Source: Mesorhizobium sp. M4B.F.Ca.ET.058.02.1.1 (GTDB lineage Bacteria; Pseudomonadota; Alphaproteobacteria; Rhizobiales; Rhizobiaceae). Taken from it: a stretch of 64,000 nt of DNA. This document shows positions 37,756 through 49,718 of this stretch, one piece after another. The notes under the pieces are model-generated. The model searched no databases. It was not told where the DNA came from and saw only the letters and a list, made by a program, of their open reading frames with translations. The stretch spans positions 3,410,001-3,474,000 of the forward strand of contig NZ_CP034450.1 of assembly GCF_003952505.1 (NCBI RefSeq), in the 5' to 3' direction. The translations under genes and the position numbers were made by a program. Numbering within the stretch: the first letter of the stretch is position 1; every line of letters begins with the position of its first letter.

Positions 37756-38175
37756 ATGAAGAAGATCTATCACGGCAGTTGCCATTGCGGCGCGGTGCAC
37801 TTCGAGGCCGATCTCGACCTCGCCGAGGGCATCCGCAAATGCAATTGCAGCTTCTGCTGGAAACTGGGCTACCGCAAATCCTTCACCGCCTACCAGGCGC
37901 TCAGGGTGACGGAAGGCGGTGACCGGATGCGGGACTACAAGGCAAGCCCGTCCAACTGGCCGGAAGGCGATATCAACCACTATATGTGCCCGAACTGCGG
38001 CGCGAATGTCTTCTCGCGCGGCTATCTCGATTTCATGGGCGGGAATTTCTGGGCTGTGAACGTCGCCTGCCTGGACGACGTCAGCGAGGAGGAACTCGCT
38101 TCCGCACCGATCATCTACGAGGACGGTAAACGCAACAGGCAGGACCAGGCGCCGGAGATCACCAGTTACCTGTAA
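37756..38175 (+). CDS. GFA family protein (glutathione-dependent formaldehyde-activating-like / CENP-V fold)
   Basis: From ATG 37756 (GAGGAG upstream) the 139-residue product shows the zinc-binding pattern of the GFA fold: SCHCGAVHFEAD, KCNCSFCWKLGY and MCPNCGANVFSRG. The best-known member, Gfa, was proposed to speed formation of S-hydroxymethylglutathione from formaldehyde, but most GFA proteins are uncharacterised. No glutathione-dependent formaldehyde dehydrogenase is adjacent. The proximity to mttB is suggestive only. Confidence 0.88.
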   Translation: MKKIYHGSCHCGAVHFEADLDLAEGIRKCNCSFCWKLGYRKSFTAYQALRVTEGGDRMRDYKASPSNWPEGDINHYMCPNCGANVFSRGYLDFMGGNFWAVNVACLDDVSEEELASAPIIYEDGKRNRQDQAPEITSYL

Positions 38176-38204
38176 GCGCAGCCGGACAGCAGCCCTAGGT
38201 CAGC

Positions 38205-38240
38205 AAAAACGGCGGCTTGATCCACGATCAAGCCGCCGTT
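38205..38240 (-). terminator. Strong terminator of the IlvD/Edd dehydratase gene
   Basis: A perfect 15-bp stem (AACGGCGGCTTGATC / GATCAAGCCGCCGTT, three-base loop) lies between the convergent GFA and dehydratase genes. On the minus strand it runs into five T, making it a classic rho-independent terminator for the dehydratase gene; the plus strand lacks a T-run. Confidence 0.9.
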
Positions 38241-38263
38241 CGCGCGAGCGAGGTTGCCGGCGC

Positions 38264-40069
38264 TCAGTGGTTGTCGCGGGGCACACCCCTGGTGTGCGCG
38301 ACATCCTGGTACTTCACTGCCGGCTTCAGCACCATGCCGGCGTCAAACTGGTCGACGATGCCGCGCTGGATCTCCTGCCACGGCGTCTGGTGCTGGGGAT
38401 AGTGGAAGCCGCCATTGCCCTGCAGTGCTGCGCGCCGCCTGGCGATCTCCTCGTCGCTGACAAGGATGTTGGCCGACCCCTTCTTCAGGTCGATGCGGAC
38501 GCGGTCGCCGCTCTTGAGCAGCGCCAAGCCGCCGCCTATCGCCGCCTCCGGCGAAGCGTTGAGGATCGAGGGCGAGCCCGACGTGCCCGACTGGCGGCCG
38601 TCGCCGATGCAGGCCAGCGAATGGATGCCCTTCTTGATGAGGTAGGCCGGCGGCTGCATGTTGACCACCTCGGCGCCGCCCGGATAGCCGACCGGCCCGG
38701 CGCCGCGCATGAACAGGATGGTGTGCTCGTCGATGCCTTGCGCCGGATCGTCGATGCGGGCGTGGTAGTCTTCCGGCCCGTCGAAGACCATGGCGTTGCC
38801 TTCGAACGCCTCGGGATCGTGCGGATTGGACAGGTAGCGCTGGCGGAATTCCGGCGAGATGCCGCTGGTCTTCATGATCGCCGAATCGAACAGATTGCCC
38901 TTGAGGTTGATGAAGCCGGCATTGGCCTTCAGCGGCTTGTCGACGCTGTGGATGACTTCCAGGTTTTCGTTGGCGGCATCGCGGCAATTGTCGCCGATCG
39001 ACTTGCCGTTGGCGGTGACCGCGTCGGGATGCGGCAAAAGCCCGCCCTTCAGCAGTTCAGCGACGACCGCCGGAACGCCGCCGGCGTGATGATAGTCCTC
39101 GCCGAGGTATTCGCCCGTCGGCTGCAGATTGACGATGAGCGGCACATTGAGGCCGACCTTCTGCCAGTCGTCATTGTCGAGCGGCACGCCGAGATGGCGG
39201 GCGATGGCGTTGAGGTGGATCGGCGCGTTGGTCGAGCCGCCGATGGCCGAGTTGACGACGATGGCGTTCTCGAACGCCTGGCGCGTCATGATGTCGGACG
39301 GTTTCAGGTCCTCATGCACCATGTCGACGATGCGCTTGCCGGTCTCATAGGCGATCTGGCCGCGCTCGCGATAGGGCGCGGGGATGGCGGCCGAGCCCGG
39401 CAGCTGCATGCCAAGCGCCTCGGCCAGCGAGTTCATGGTGGTGGCGGTGCCCATGGTGTTGCAGTAGCCGGTCGACGGCGCCGAGGAGGCGACGATGTCC
39501 ATGAACTCGTCATAGTTGATCTCGCCGGCCGACAGCCGCTGGCGCGACTCCCAGACGATGGTGCCGGAGCCGGTGCGCTTGCCCTTGTGCCAGCCATTCA
39601 GCATCGGGCCGACCGACAGCGCGATCGCCGGGATGTTGACGGTGGCGGCGGCCATCAGCAGCGCCGGCGTTGTCTTGTCGCAGCCGATGGTCAGCACGAC
39701 GCCGTCAAGCGGATAGCCGTAGAGCACCTCGACAAGGCCGAGATAGGCAAGGTTGCGGTCGAGCGCGGCGGTCGGGCGCTTGCCGGTCTCCTGGATCGGA
39801 TGGCATGGGAACTCGAAGGGGATGCCGCCCATCGAGACGATGCCCTCGCGCACGCGCTTGGCAAGCTCGAGATGATGCCGGTTGCAGGGTGACAGATCCG
39901 AGCCGGTCTGGGCGATGCCGATCAGCGGCTTGCCCGACATGAGTTCGGCGCGCGTCAGCCCGTAGTTCAGGTAGCGCTCGAGATAGAGGGCGGTCATGCC
40001 CGGATTGTCGGGATTGTCGAACCACTCCTGCGAGCGAAATTTTTTCTTCTTGGTGGGGGCGCCGGCCAT
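38264..40069 (-). CDS. IlvD/Edd family dehydratase (sugar-acid dehydratase type, e.g. arabinonate/xylonate)
   Basis: The 601-residue protein starts at ATG 40069. Fe-S cysteines lie in [20 protein letters not shown] and [12 protein letters not shown]. The sequence [31 protein letters not shown] and the [22 protein letters not shown] tail match the sugar-acid branch (L-arabonate or D-xylonate dehydratase) rather than biosynthetic IlvD. The reaction would be dehydration of an aldonic acid to a 2-keto-3-deoxy acid. The gene stands alone, ends in a strong terminator and has a GntR-like palindrome just upstream of its start, suggesting substrate induction. Confidence 0.85.
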   Translation of the reverse strand: MAGAPTKKKKFRSQEWFDNPDNPGMTALYLERYLNYGLTRAELMSGKPLIGIAQTGSDLSPCNRHHLELAKRVREGIVSMGGIPFEFPCHPIQETGKRPTAALDRNLAYLGLVEVLYGYPLDGVVLTIGCDKTTPALLMAAATVNIPAIALSVGPMLNGWHKGKRTGSGTIVWESRQRLSAGEINYDEFMDIVASSAPSTGYCNTMGTATTMNSLAEALGMQLPGSAAIPAPYRERGQIAYETGKRIVDMVHEDLKPSDIMTRQAFENAIVVNSAIGGSTNAPIHLNAIARHLGVPLDNDDWQKVGLNVPLIVNLQPTGEYLGEDYHHAGGVPAVVAELLKGGLLPHPDAVTANGKSIGDNCRDAANENLEVIHSVDKPLKANAGFINLKGNLFDSAIMKTSGISPEFRQRYLSNPHDPEAFEGNAMVFDGPEDYHARIDDPAQGIDEHTILFMRGAGPVGYPGGAEVVNMQPPAYLIKKGIHSLACIGDGRQSGTSGSPSILNASPEAAIGGGLALLKSGDRVRIDLKKGSANILVSDEEIARRRAALQGNGGFHYPQHQTPWQEIQRGIVDQFDAGMVLKPAVKYQDVAHTRGVPRDNH

Positions 40070-40081
40070 CGTGGTCTCCGT

Positions 40082-40096
40082 ATTTGTATGACAAAT
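40082..40096 (-). promoter_or_regulatory. Operator-like palindrome before the dehydratase gene
   Basis: ATTTGT-ATG-ACAAAT is a perfect 6-3-6 inverted repeat 12 bases before the dehydratase start codon, followed by a second half-site ATGACAA at 40101-40107. The spacing and core TTGT/ACAA are typical of GntR-family sites. No GntR gene is adjacent, so the cognate regulator would be encoded elsewhere. Confidence 0.55.
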
Positions 40097-40218
40097 CGAT
40101 ATGACAATGCGCGGATGCAGGCAAGGGGCACGCGCCATCCGAACCCGCACTTTGGTGCGATAGACATAAGTCTGCCCCTGCGCTAGGGCTTCCGGGCAGT
40201 CTTTCCGGGAGGTTCTTG

Positions 40219-40668
40219 ATGGCTTTGGTGATCGAAGGCGAGGAACGGATTGCCGCACCCCTGCAAAAAGTATGGGAAGCGCTGAACGACCCGGACATTC
40301 TGAGGGGCAGCATCCCCGGCTGCCAAAGCCTGGAAAAGAAATCCGACACCGAAATGGCGGCAACCGTCGTGCTGAAGATCGGGCCGATCAAGGCGACATT
40401 CAACGGCGAGGTCGTGCTCAAGAACCTCAAGCCTCCGCATTCCTACACCATCCAGGGCGAAGGCAAGGGCGGCATTGCCGGCTTCGCCAAGGGCGGCGCC
40501 GACGTGACGCTGACCGCCGACAGCGCCGACACGACGGTGCTCAAATACGCGGCCAAGGCCGATGTCGGCGGCAAGATCGCCCAGCTCGGCAGCCGCCTGA
40601 TCGAATCGACGTCGAAGAAGCTCGCCGGGCAGTTCTTCTCGACGTTCGGCGAGAAGGTCGGCGGCTGA
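40219..40668 (+). CDS. CoxG-like SRPBCC protein (carbon monoxide dehydrogenase subunit G family)
   Basis: The ATG at 40219, six bases after GGGAGG, gives 149 residues; a TTG one codon earlier is less likely. The fold is [47 protein letters not shown], then [33 protein letters not shown]. CoxG was named for a protein encoded with CO dehydrogenase, where it helps membrane attachment, but this gene is not near any molybdenum hydroxylase. Function here is unknown. It is divergent from the dehydratase gene. Confidence 0.88.
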   Translation: MALVIEGEERIAAPLQKVWEALNDPDILRGSIPGCQSLEKKSDTEMAATVVLKIGPIKATFNGEVVLKNLKPPHSYTIQGEGKGGIAGFAKGGADVTLTADSADTTVLKYAAKADVGGKIAQLGSRLIESTSKKLAGQFFSTFGEKVGG

Positions 40669-40684
40669 CCCTCGCGCCGAGGGA

Positions 40685-41854
<1,170 letters not shown>

Positions 41855-42078
41855 GGTGTTTCCTCGGGGTTTTGGCGATGCAGATAGTGCAGTTTCCGGC
41901 AAGAACCAAGCCGTGGAGCAAAGGCTTGCGCGCGTGCCACGGAAAACGACCGATGGAGTCGGGTTTGCCCGACGCTGTTTTTGACCGATCCTCACTGCTT
42001 GCCCATGGCCGATCGATCAACGGGCCCTATCTCGGATGCCATGAGCGGCGACACAACAAATCCGGGAAGGAGACTGTC
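41855..42078. other. Intergenic region between mrp and the VOC gene
   Basis: This 224-base divergent gap contains a hairpin GTCGGG-TTTG-CCCGAC at 41958-41973 followed by T-rich sequence. It looks like a terminator on the plus strand, yet no plus-strand gene lies upstream, so it may be part of a leader or a remnant. The VOC ribosome-binding site GGGAAGGAGA precedes 42079. Confidence 0.4.
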
Positions 42079-42456
42079 ATGCTCGCAAACAGCAATGCCG
42101 CGGCCAATCTGGCGGTGAAAGATTTGACGAGAGCCAAGACCTTCTATGAGGGAACGCTTGGTCTCAAGCAGGTGGACGACATGGCTGGCGAACTGGTCGT
42201 CTACAAAAGCGGCGACACGGTCATCAACGTCTATCATTCGGAATTCGCCGGAACCAACAAGGCAACGGCTGTGACCTGGAGCGTTGGCGATGAGATCGAT
42301 CCCGTCGTCAAGTCGCTGAAATCGAAGGGCGTCGCCTTCGAGCACTATGAGATGCCCGGCCTGTCGCTGGAGGGCGACATCCATGTCGGCGACGGCATGA
42401 AGGTCGCCTGGTTCAAGGATCCGGACGGCAACATCTTGTGCCTCGCGGGCGAGTAA
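42079..42456 (+). CDS. VOC family protein (glyoxalase/dioxygenase superfamily)
   Basis: A 125-residue protein from ATG 42079 (GGGAAGGAGA upstream). It has the two beta-alpha-beta-beta-beta modules of the vicinal-oxygen-chelate fold: ANLAVKDLTRAKTFYEGTLGLKQVDD and the terminal VAWFKDPDGNILCLAGE, in which the Asp-Pro-Asp-Gly-Asn motif is typical. The usual first metal His is replaced (NLAVKDL), so classical glyoxalase I activity is doubtful. Function unknown. Confidence 0.85.
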   Translation: MLANSNAAANLAVKDLTRAKTFYEGTLGLKQVDDMAGELVVYKSGDTVINVYHSEFAGTNKATAVTWSVGDEIDPVVKSLKSKGVAFEHYEMPGLSLEGDIHVGDGMKVAWFKDPDGNILCLAGE

Positions 42457-42536
42457 GGGTCCGAGGCGCGATCCAGTTCGTGGTGCCGCGGCAGCGTCGT
42501 CTGGCGCAACCGCTTTGCTACGGATAGCCTGCGCCG

Positions 42537-43436
42537 ATGATCGACAAGCTGGAATTCTTCATCGCGCTCGCCAGGGAGGAGCATTTCGGCCGGGCGGCGG
42601 AAGTGTGCGGCGTCACCCAGCCGACGCTCTCGGCGGGGATCAAGCAGCTTGAGGAGCAGCTCGGCGTCATGCTGGTGCTGCGCGGCTCGCGCTTCCAGGG
42701 CCTGACCCCGGAAGGCAGGCAGGTGCTGGTTTGGGCGCGCCGCATCGTCGGCGACAGCCGCACCATGCGCGAGGAGATGCGGGCGGCCCGCCACGGCCTG
42801 TCCGGCCGCATCCGCATAGCGGCGGTTCCGACGGCGCTGGCCATGGTGGCGCGGCTGACGACGCCATTTCGCGAAAAGCATCCCGGCGTCACCTTCTCGA
42901 TCTTGTCGCGCACCTCGATCGAGGTGCTGACGCTGCTCGGCAATTTCGACGTCGATGCCGGCATCACCTATCTCGACAACGAGCCGCTCGGACGCGTGGT
43001 GAGCGTGCCGCTCTATGACGAGCGCTATCAGCTGATCACCGCGGTCGGAAATCCCTTTTCCGACCGCGACAAAGTGACGTGGGCGGAGATCAGCCAGTTG
43101 CCGCTTTGCCTGCTGACGCCCGACATGCAGAACCGCCGCATCATCGACCAGCATCTGGCCGAGGCCGGGGTGCAGGTGCGGCCGACGCTGGAATCGAATT
43201 CGATGATCGTGCTGTTTTCGCACATCCGGACCGGCAAATGGTCGTCGATCATGCCGCTCAACCTCGCGGAAACATTCGGCTTTTCCGAGCCGATCCGGGC
43301 CATTCCGATCGTCGAGCCGGACGCCAGCCACACAGTCGGCCTGGTGGCGGCACCTGGCGAGCCGCACACGCCTTTGGTGCAGGCGCTGCTGGACGAGGCG
43401 ATGACGCTGGCGGACGATTTCCGCGCCCATCGCTAG
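42537..43436 (+). CDS. LysR family regulator, probable controller of the formate dehydrogenase operon
   Basis: The 299-residue LTTR has the N-terminal helix-turn-helix (LEFFIALAREEHFGRAAEVCGVTQPTLSAGIKQLEEQLGVMLVLRG) and a two-lobed effector domain. It lies just upstream of, and in the same direction as, fdsGBA. A LysR gene is a common companion of fds operons and activates them in response to formate. A perfect T-N11-A palindrome at 43464-43480, between this gene and fdsG, is the likely target. The start ATG is only 81 bases after the VOC stop. Confidence 0.88.
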   Translation: MIDKLEFFIALAREEHFGRAAEVCGVTQPTLSAGIKQLEEQLGVMLVLRGSRFQGLTPEGRQVLVWARRIVGDSRTMREEMRAARHGLSGRIRIAAVPTALAMVARLTTPFREKHPGVTFSILSRTSIEVLTLLGNFDVDAGITYLDNEPLGRVVSVPLYDERYQLITAVGNPFSDRDKVTWAEISQLPLCLLTPDMQNRRIIDQHLAEAGVQVRPTLESNSMIVLFSHIRTGKWSSIMPLNLAETFGFSEPIRAIPIVEPDASHTVGLVAAPGEPHTPLVQALLDEAMTLADDFRAHR

Positions 43437-43463
43437 GATAGACAGTGCAGGTCGAGCGCGCTT

Positions 43464-43480
43464 GATAGAAATTTTCTATC
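43464..43480. promoter_or_regulatory. LysR-type operator upstream of fdsG
   Basis: GATAGAAA-T-TTTCTATC is a perfect 8-1-8 palindrome containing ATAG-N7-CTAT, which satisfies the LysR T-N11-A rule. It lies 150 bases upstream of the fdsG start in an otherwise AT-rich leader. Direct repeats TGATTTCG at 43501 and 43520 follow it. Binding by the 42537-43436 product is inferred. Confidence 0.65.
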
Positions 43481-43629
43481 GAGCAACGGGACAGCTTTAT
43501 TGATTTCGGAGGTTTCCTCTGATTTCGTAAGGACTTAGCGATATTGCGCCGAGTGCGTGTCGTTGTCCCAAAACCGCTCTATATCTTGGGCGACACACAT
43601 CCGGTCGCCACGACCAGGGAGGGCGCTGC

Positions 43630-44105
43630 ATGCCAATGCAGCCTGCAAGTACCGACATCGCGTCGCGCACCGCGGCGATCATCGAGGAATTGAAGGACCT
43701 CGAAGGTCCGCTGCTGCCGATCCTGCACGAGATCCAGGAAGAATTCGGCCATGTGCCGCAGGCAGCGCTGCCGGTCATCGCCGACGGGCTGAACCTGTCC
43801 AGGGCCGAAGTGCACGGCGTCGTCACCTTCTACCATGATTTCCGCGCCCGCCCTGCCGGCCGGCATGTGCTCAAGCTCTGTCAGGCGGAAGCCTGCCAGT
43901 CGATGGGGTCGGATGCGGTCGCCGCCAAGGTCAAGCAGTTGCTCGGCATCGGTTTCCACGAGACCACCCGCGACGGATCGGTTACACTGGAGCCGGTCTA
44001 TTGCCTCGGGCTTTGCGCCTGTTCGCCGTCGGCGATGCTGGACGGCCAGGTGATCGGGCGGCTCGATGACGAGAAGATCGAAGAGATCGTCGCGGAGGTA
44101 CGCTC

Positions 44106-44109
<4 letters not shown>
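43630..44109 (+). CDS. fdsG: NAD-dependent formate dehydrogenase gamma subunit
   Basis: The 159-residue NuoE-like subunit carries the thioredoxin-fold [2Fe-2S] ligands C86/C91-type (KLCQAEACQSMGS) and YCLGLCACSP. The N-terminal helical part (ILHEIQEEFGHVPQAALPVIADGLNLSRAEVHGVVTFYHDF) is standard. It forms the diaphorase part with FdsB, passing electrons from formate to NAD. ATG at 43630 with GGGAGGG; overlaps fdsB by four bases. Confidence 0.95.
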
Positions 44110-45662
<1,553 letters not shown>

Positions 45663-45672
45663 GAGCTGGCAG

Positions 45673-48585
45673 ATGAACATCAAGGCCGACTTCCCATCGC
45701 TCATCGAAGAGATCGACTACGGGACCCCGGAATCGAAGGCTGAGAAGCGGATCACGCTGACCGTCGACGGCCGCAGCATCAGCGTGCCGGAAGGCACCTC
45801 GATCATGCGCGCGGCGATGGAAGGCGGGGTCGAGATCCCAAAACTCTGCGCCACCGACATGCTGGACACTTTTGGCTCTTGCCGCGTCTGCCTGGTCGAG
45901 ATCGAAGGGCGCGGCGGCACCCCAGCCTCCTGCACGACGCCGGTCGGCGAAGGCATGGTGGTGCGCACGCAATCCGAGCGGCTCGACGCCATCCGCCGCG
46001 GTGTCATGGAGCTCTACGTCTCCGACCATCCGACCGGCTGGAACGAGCAGGCCGGCACCGGTGCCAGCGAATTCGACGCGGTGGCGAAGTCGGTCGGCCT
46101 GACCGAGAACCGCTACGGCATCGAGGGCCGCAATCACGTCAAGCAGGAAGACGGCGTCGCGCCCGGGCATGGCTCGCTGGCCGTCGACTACATCGCCCGC
46201 GACGAGTCCAATCCGTATTTCACCTATGATCCGGCACAGTGCATCGTCTGCTCACGCTGCGTGCGTGCCTGCGAGGAAGTGCAAGGCACCTTCGCGCTGA
46301 CCATCGAGGGCCGCGGCTTTGAATCACGCATGGTCGCCGGCATGCATGAGGATTTCATCACCTCCGAATGCGTCTCCTGCGGCGCCTGCGTGCAGGCCTG
46401 TCCGACCGACGCGCTGCGCGAGAAAACGGTGCTCGAGAAGGGAATGCCGGAGCGCTCGGCCGTCACCACTTGCGCCTATTGCGGCGTCGGTTGCTCGTTC
46501 AAGGCCGAGGTGAAGGGCGACGAGGTGATCCGCATGCTGCCCTACAAGGATGGCAAGGCGAACCACGGACACTCCTGCGTGAAGGGCCGTTTCGCCTATG
46601 GCTACGCCACCCACAAGGACCGCATCCTGTCGCCGATGATCCGCGAAAAGATCTCGGATCCCTGGCGCGAGGTGAGCTGGGAAGAGGCGATCGCCCATAC
46701 GGCCAAGGAATTCCGCCGTATCCAGTACCAGTACGGACGCACAGCGATCGGCGGCATCACTTCCTCGCGCTGCACCAACGAAGAGACCTACCTCGTCCAA
46801 AAACTGGTGCGCCAGGGCTTCCGCAACAACAATGTCGACACCTGCGCCCGCGTCTGCCATTCGCCGACCGGCTACGGGCTCGGCCAGACCTACGGCACCT
46901 CGGCCGGCACGCAGGATTTCGACTCGGTCGAATTCACCGACGTCGCCGTCATCATCGGGGCCAATCCGGTTTCCGCCCATCCGGTGTTCGCCTCGCGGCT
47001 GAAGAAGCGGCTGCGCCAGGGCGCCAAGCTGATCGTGCTCGATCCGCGCCGCACCGAGATGGTCAAGTCGGCGCATATCGAAGCGGACTATCACCTGCCG
47101 CTGAAGCCCGGCACCAACGTTGCCGTGCTGACGGCGCTGGCGCATGTGATCGTCACCGAGGGCCTGTTCGACGAAGCCTTCATCCGCGAGCGCTGCGACT
47201 GGGCGGAGTTCCAGGACTGGGCGTCCTTCGTCGCCCTGCCCGAAAACAGCCCCGAGACTGTCGGCAAACTGTCCGGCGTCGACCCTGAGCTGATCCGGGG
47301 TGCTGCGCGCCTCTATGCCAAGGGCGGCAACGGCGCGATCTACTACGGCCTCGGCGTCACCGAACACAGCCAGGGATCGACCACAGTGATGGCGATCGCC
47401 AACCTCGCCATGGCCACCGGCAATATCGGCCGGCCGGGCGTCGGCGTGAACCCGCTGCGCGGCCAGAACAACGTGCAGGGCTCCTGCGACATGGGTTCTT
47501 TCCCGCACGAGCTGCCCGGCTATCGCCACATCTCCGGCGAAGCGGTGCGCGACATCTACGAGAGCCTGTGGGGCGTGAAGCTGGACGACGAGCCGGGTCT
47601 GCGCATCCCCAACATGCTGGACGCCGCCGTCGACGGCTCCTTCAAGGGCATCTACATCCAGGGCGAGGACATCCTGCAGTCCGATCCCGACACCAAGCAT
47701 GTCGCAGCCGGGCTCGCCGCGATGGAATGCGTCGTCGTGCACGATCTCTTCCTCAACGAGACGGCGAACTACGCGCATGTCTTCCTGCCGGGCTCGACCT
47801 TCCTCGAGAAGGACGGCACCTTCACCAACGCCGAGCGCCGCATCAACATGGTGCGCAAGGTTCTGGAGCCGAAGGCGCGCTATGCCGACTGGGAAGCGAC
47901 GCAGGAGCTCGCCCGCGCGATCGGGCTCGACTGGAACTACCAGCATCCTTCCGAGATCATGGACGAGATCGCCAAGACGACGCCGAGCTTCGCCAACGTC
48001 TCCTTTGAGTTGCTCGACCGTGTCGGCTCGGTGCAGTGGCCCTGCAACGACAAGGCGCCGCTCGGCACGCCGATCATGCATGTCGACGGCTTCGTGCGCG
48101 GCAAGGGCAAGTTCATCCGCACCGAATATGTGGCGACGGACGAACGGACCGGGCCGCGCTACCCGCTGCTGCTCACCACCGGCCGGATTCTCTCGCAGTA
48201 CAATGTCGGCGCGCAGACCAGGCGCACCGACAACGTGATGTGGCATGCCGAGGACCGGCTGGAGATCCATCCGCACGACGCAGAGAACCGCGGCATTCGC
48301 GAAGGCGACTGGGTGCGGCTGACGAGCCGTTCCGGCGAAACCACGCTGCGCGCGCTGATCACCGACCGCGTCTCGCCGGGCGTCGTCTACACGACCTTCC
48401 ACCATCCGGACACCCAGGCCAACGTGATCACGACCGACTTCTCGGACTGGGCGACCAACTGTCCGGAATACAAGGTCACCGCCGTGCAGGTGGCGCCGTC
48501 CAATGGGCCGACTGACTGGCAGAAGGACTATAACGAGCAGGCCCGCCAGAGCCGGCGCGTCCTTCCGCTGGAAGCGGCGGAGTAG
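45673..48585 (+). CDS. fdsA: NAD-dependent formate dehydrogenase catalytic alpha subunit
   Basis: The 970-residue molybdenum/tungsten protein is modular. Residues ~25-100 hold a [2Fe-2S] domain (CATDMLDTFGSCRVCLVEIEG), then His-Cys type and two [4Fe-4S] ferredoxin motifs (CIVCSRCVRACEEVQG, CVSCGACVQACPTDAL), then the FdhF-like catalytic part with its own cluster (CAYCGVGCSF). The Mo-ligand Cys lies in RVCHSPTGYGLGQTYG, so this is the Cys, not selenocysteine, form. It oxidises formate to CO2 in the cytoplasm. The ATG follows AGGAGCTGGCAG ten bases after fdsB. Confidence 0.96.
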   Translation: MNIKADFPSLIEEIDYGTPESKAEKRITLTVDGRSISVPEGTSIMRAAMEGGVEIPKLCATDMLDTFGSCRVCLVEIEGRGGTPASCTTPVGEGMVVRTQSERLDAIRRGVMELYVSDHPTGWNEQAGTGASEFDAVAKSVGLTENRYGIEGRNHVKQEDGVAPGHGSLAVDYIARDESNPYFTYDPAQCIVCSRCVRACEEVQGTFALTIEGRGFESRMVAGMHEDFITSECVSCGACVQACPTDALREKTVLEKGMPERSAVTTCAYCGVGCSFKAEVKGDEVIRMLPYKDGKANHGHSCVKGRFAYGYATHKDRILSPMIREKISDPWREVSWEEAIAHTAKEFRRIQYQYGRTAIGGITSSRCTNEETYLVQKLVRQGFRNNNVDTCARVCHSPTGYGLGQTYGTSAGTQDFDSVEFTDVAVIIGANPVSAHPVFASRLKKRLRQGAKLIVLDPRRTEMVKSAHIEADYHLPLKPGTNVAVLTALAHVIVTEGLFDEAFIRERCDWAEFQDWASFVALPENSPETVGKLSGVDPELIRGAARLYAKGGNGAIYYGLGVTEHSQGSTTVMAIANLAMATGNIGRPGVGVNPLRGQNNVQGSCDMGSFPHELPGYRHISGEAVRDIYESLWGVKLDDEPGLRIPNMLDAAVDGSFKGIYIQGEDILQSDPDTKHVAAGLAAMECVVVHDLFLNETANYAHVFLPGSTFLEKDGTFTNAERRINMVRKVLEPKARYADWEATQELARAIGLDWNYQHPSEIMDEIAKTTPSFANVSFELLDRVGSVQWPCNDKAPLGTPIMHVDGFVRGKGKFIRTEYVATDERTGPRYPLLLTTGRILSQYNVGAQTRRTDNVMWHAEDRLEIHPHDAENRGIREGDWVRLTSRSGETTLRALITDRVSPGVVYTTFHHPDTQANVITTDFSDWATNCPEYKVTAVQVAPSNGPTDWQKDYNEQARQSRRVLPLEAAE

Positions 48586-48672
48586 TCTTCGCCGGAGCTT
48601 TTATCGGCCCCGTCATTCCAGCCCTCTCCATTAAGAAGAGGATTTCGATCACTACTACGGGAGGAGTTTTTG

Positions 48673-48891
48673 GTGACCAGCAAAGAAGCTCACAACAAAC
48701 TCCTCGAACTGTGCAGCCGGCAAAGCAACGAACTCAACGACTACCTTATTGAAATTCAAAGCCAAGTAACAAGTGCCGAATTTTCGAGCCTCCGCCTTAT
48801 GGTTGGATTAATATTAGGCAATGGCTTTATGCCGGCGTTTGAAGAAATTGGGCAGAAGTTCCCGGAGTTGAAGTCTGGTTGGATGAGATAG
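48673..48891 (+). CDS. Small AT-rich hypothetical ORF within the fds operon
   Basis: A 72-codon frame begins at a GTG at 48673, seven bases after GGGAGGAG, and ends in a TAGTG overlap with the FdhD gene. The predicted protein (TSKEAHNKLLELCSRQSNELNDYLIEIQ..., ending FPELKSGWMR) is helical and acidic with no motif I recognise. Its base composition, clearly lower in GC than the flanking fds genes, and its Asn/Gln-rich, Lys-rich codon choice differ from everything around it, suggesting acquired DNA. A good ribosome-binding site and tight junction argue it is translated. Confidence 0.55.
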   Translation: MTSKEAHNKLLELCSRQSNELNDYLIEIQSQVTSAEFSSLRLMVGLILGNGFMPAFEEIGQKFPELKSGWMR

Positions 48892-49718
48892 TGACAAGCC
48901 GACCCGCTATAACCCAAATCTCTCGTCTCGCGCGTCGCGCCGGCGGCACTGCGGCTGCGAACCGGATGGTGCCGGAGGAGACACCGGTGGCATTCTCCTA
49001 TGCCGGCACCACGCATGCGGTGATGATGGCGAGCCCCGCCGATTTCGAGGATTTCGCGCTCGGCTTCTCGCTGACCGAGGGCATCGTTGCCGACCCGGCA
49101 GAGATCGAGGCGATCGAGGTCGAGGATCTCGGCGCCGGCATCGACATCCAGATCCGGCTGAAGGACAAGGCCAACACGCGCTTCCAGGCGCGGCGTCGCA
49201 GGCTTGCCGGACCGGTCGGCTGCGGCTTGTGCGGCATCGAATCGATCGAGGAAGCGATGCGCTCGGTCGACGCGGTCGGTTCGTCGAAGCTTACGCTTGA
49301 GGCCGAGGACATCACCCGCTCGGTCAAGCGCCTGTCGAAGGTGCAGCCGTTGCATACCGAGACCGGCGCGGTGCACGCCGCCGGCTTCTACGTGCCGGGC
49401 AAGGGCATCGTCATGGCGCGCGAGGATGTCGGCCGTCACAACGCACTGGACAAGCTGGCCGGCGCGCTGGCCAGGGCCGGCATCGACGGTTCGACGGGCG
49501 CCGTCGTCGTGACCTCGCGGGTCTCGGTGGAGATGGTGCAGAAGACGGCGGCAATCGGTGCGGCCATCATCATCGCCGTTTCGGCGCCGACGGCACTTGC
49601 CATCCGCACGGCCGAGGCCGCCGGCATGACGTTGGTGGCGCTGGTGCGCGGCGAAGATTTCGATATTTTCACCCACCCAGACCGGGTGGTTTCCGGAGTT
49701 GCCAAGCATGTCGCATGA
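48891..49718 (+). CDS. fdhD: Formate dehydrogenase accessory sulfurtransferase FdhD
   Basis: From the GTG at 48891 the product is 275 residues; the frame continues a few codons upstream, but this start overlaps the previous stop by one base. The catalytic Cys pair lies in GPVGCGLCGIES, followed by AREDVGRHNALDKL, both diagnostic. FdhD (FdsC in fds operons) transfers sulfur from a desulfurase to the molybdenum cofactor bound for FdsA and is needed for activity. It overlaps fdsD by 11 bases. Confidence 0.95.
   Translation: MTSRPAITQISRLARRAGGTAAANRMVPEETPVAFSYAGTTHAVMMASPADFEDFALGFSLTEGIVADPAEIEAIEVEDLGAGIDIQIRLKDKANTRFQARRRRLAGPVGCGLCGIESIEEAMRSVDAVGSSKLTLEAEDITRSVKRLSKVQPLHTETGAVHAAGFYVPGKGIVMAREDVGRHNALDKLAGALARAGIDGSTGAVVVTSRVSVEMVQKTAAIGAAIIIAVSAPTALAIRTAEAAGMTLVALVRGEDFDIFTHPDRVVSGVAKHVA

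Noticed and set aside
46324..48405. 693-codon frame antisense to fdsA
   Set aside because: The sense strand encodes a textbook formate dehydrogenase alpha subunit; the antisense frame is an effect of codon bias.
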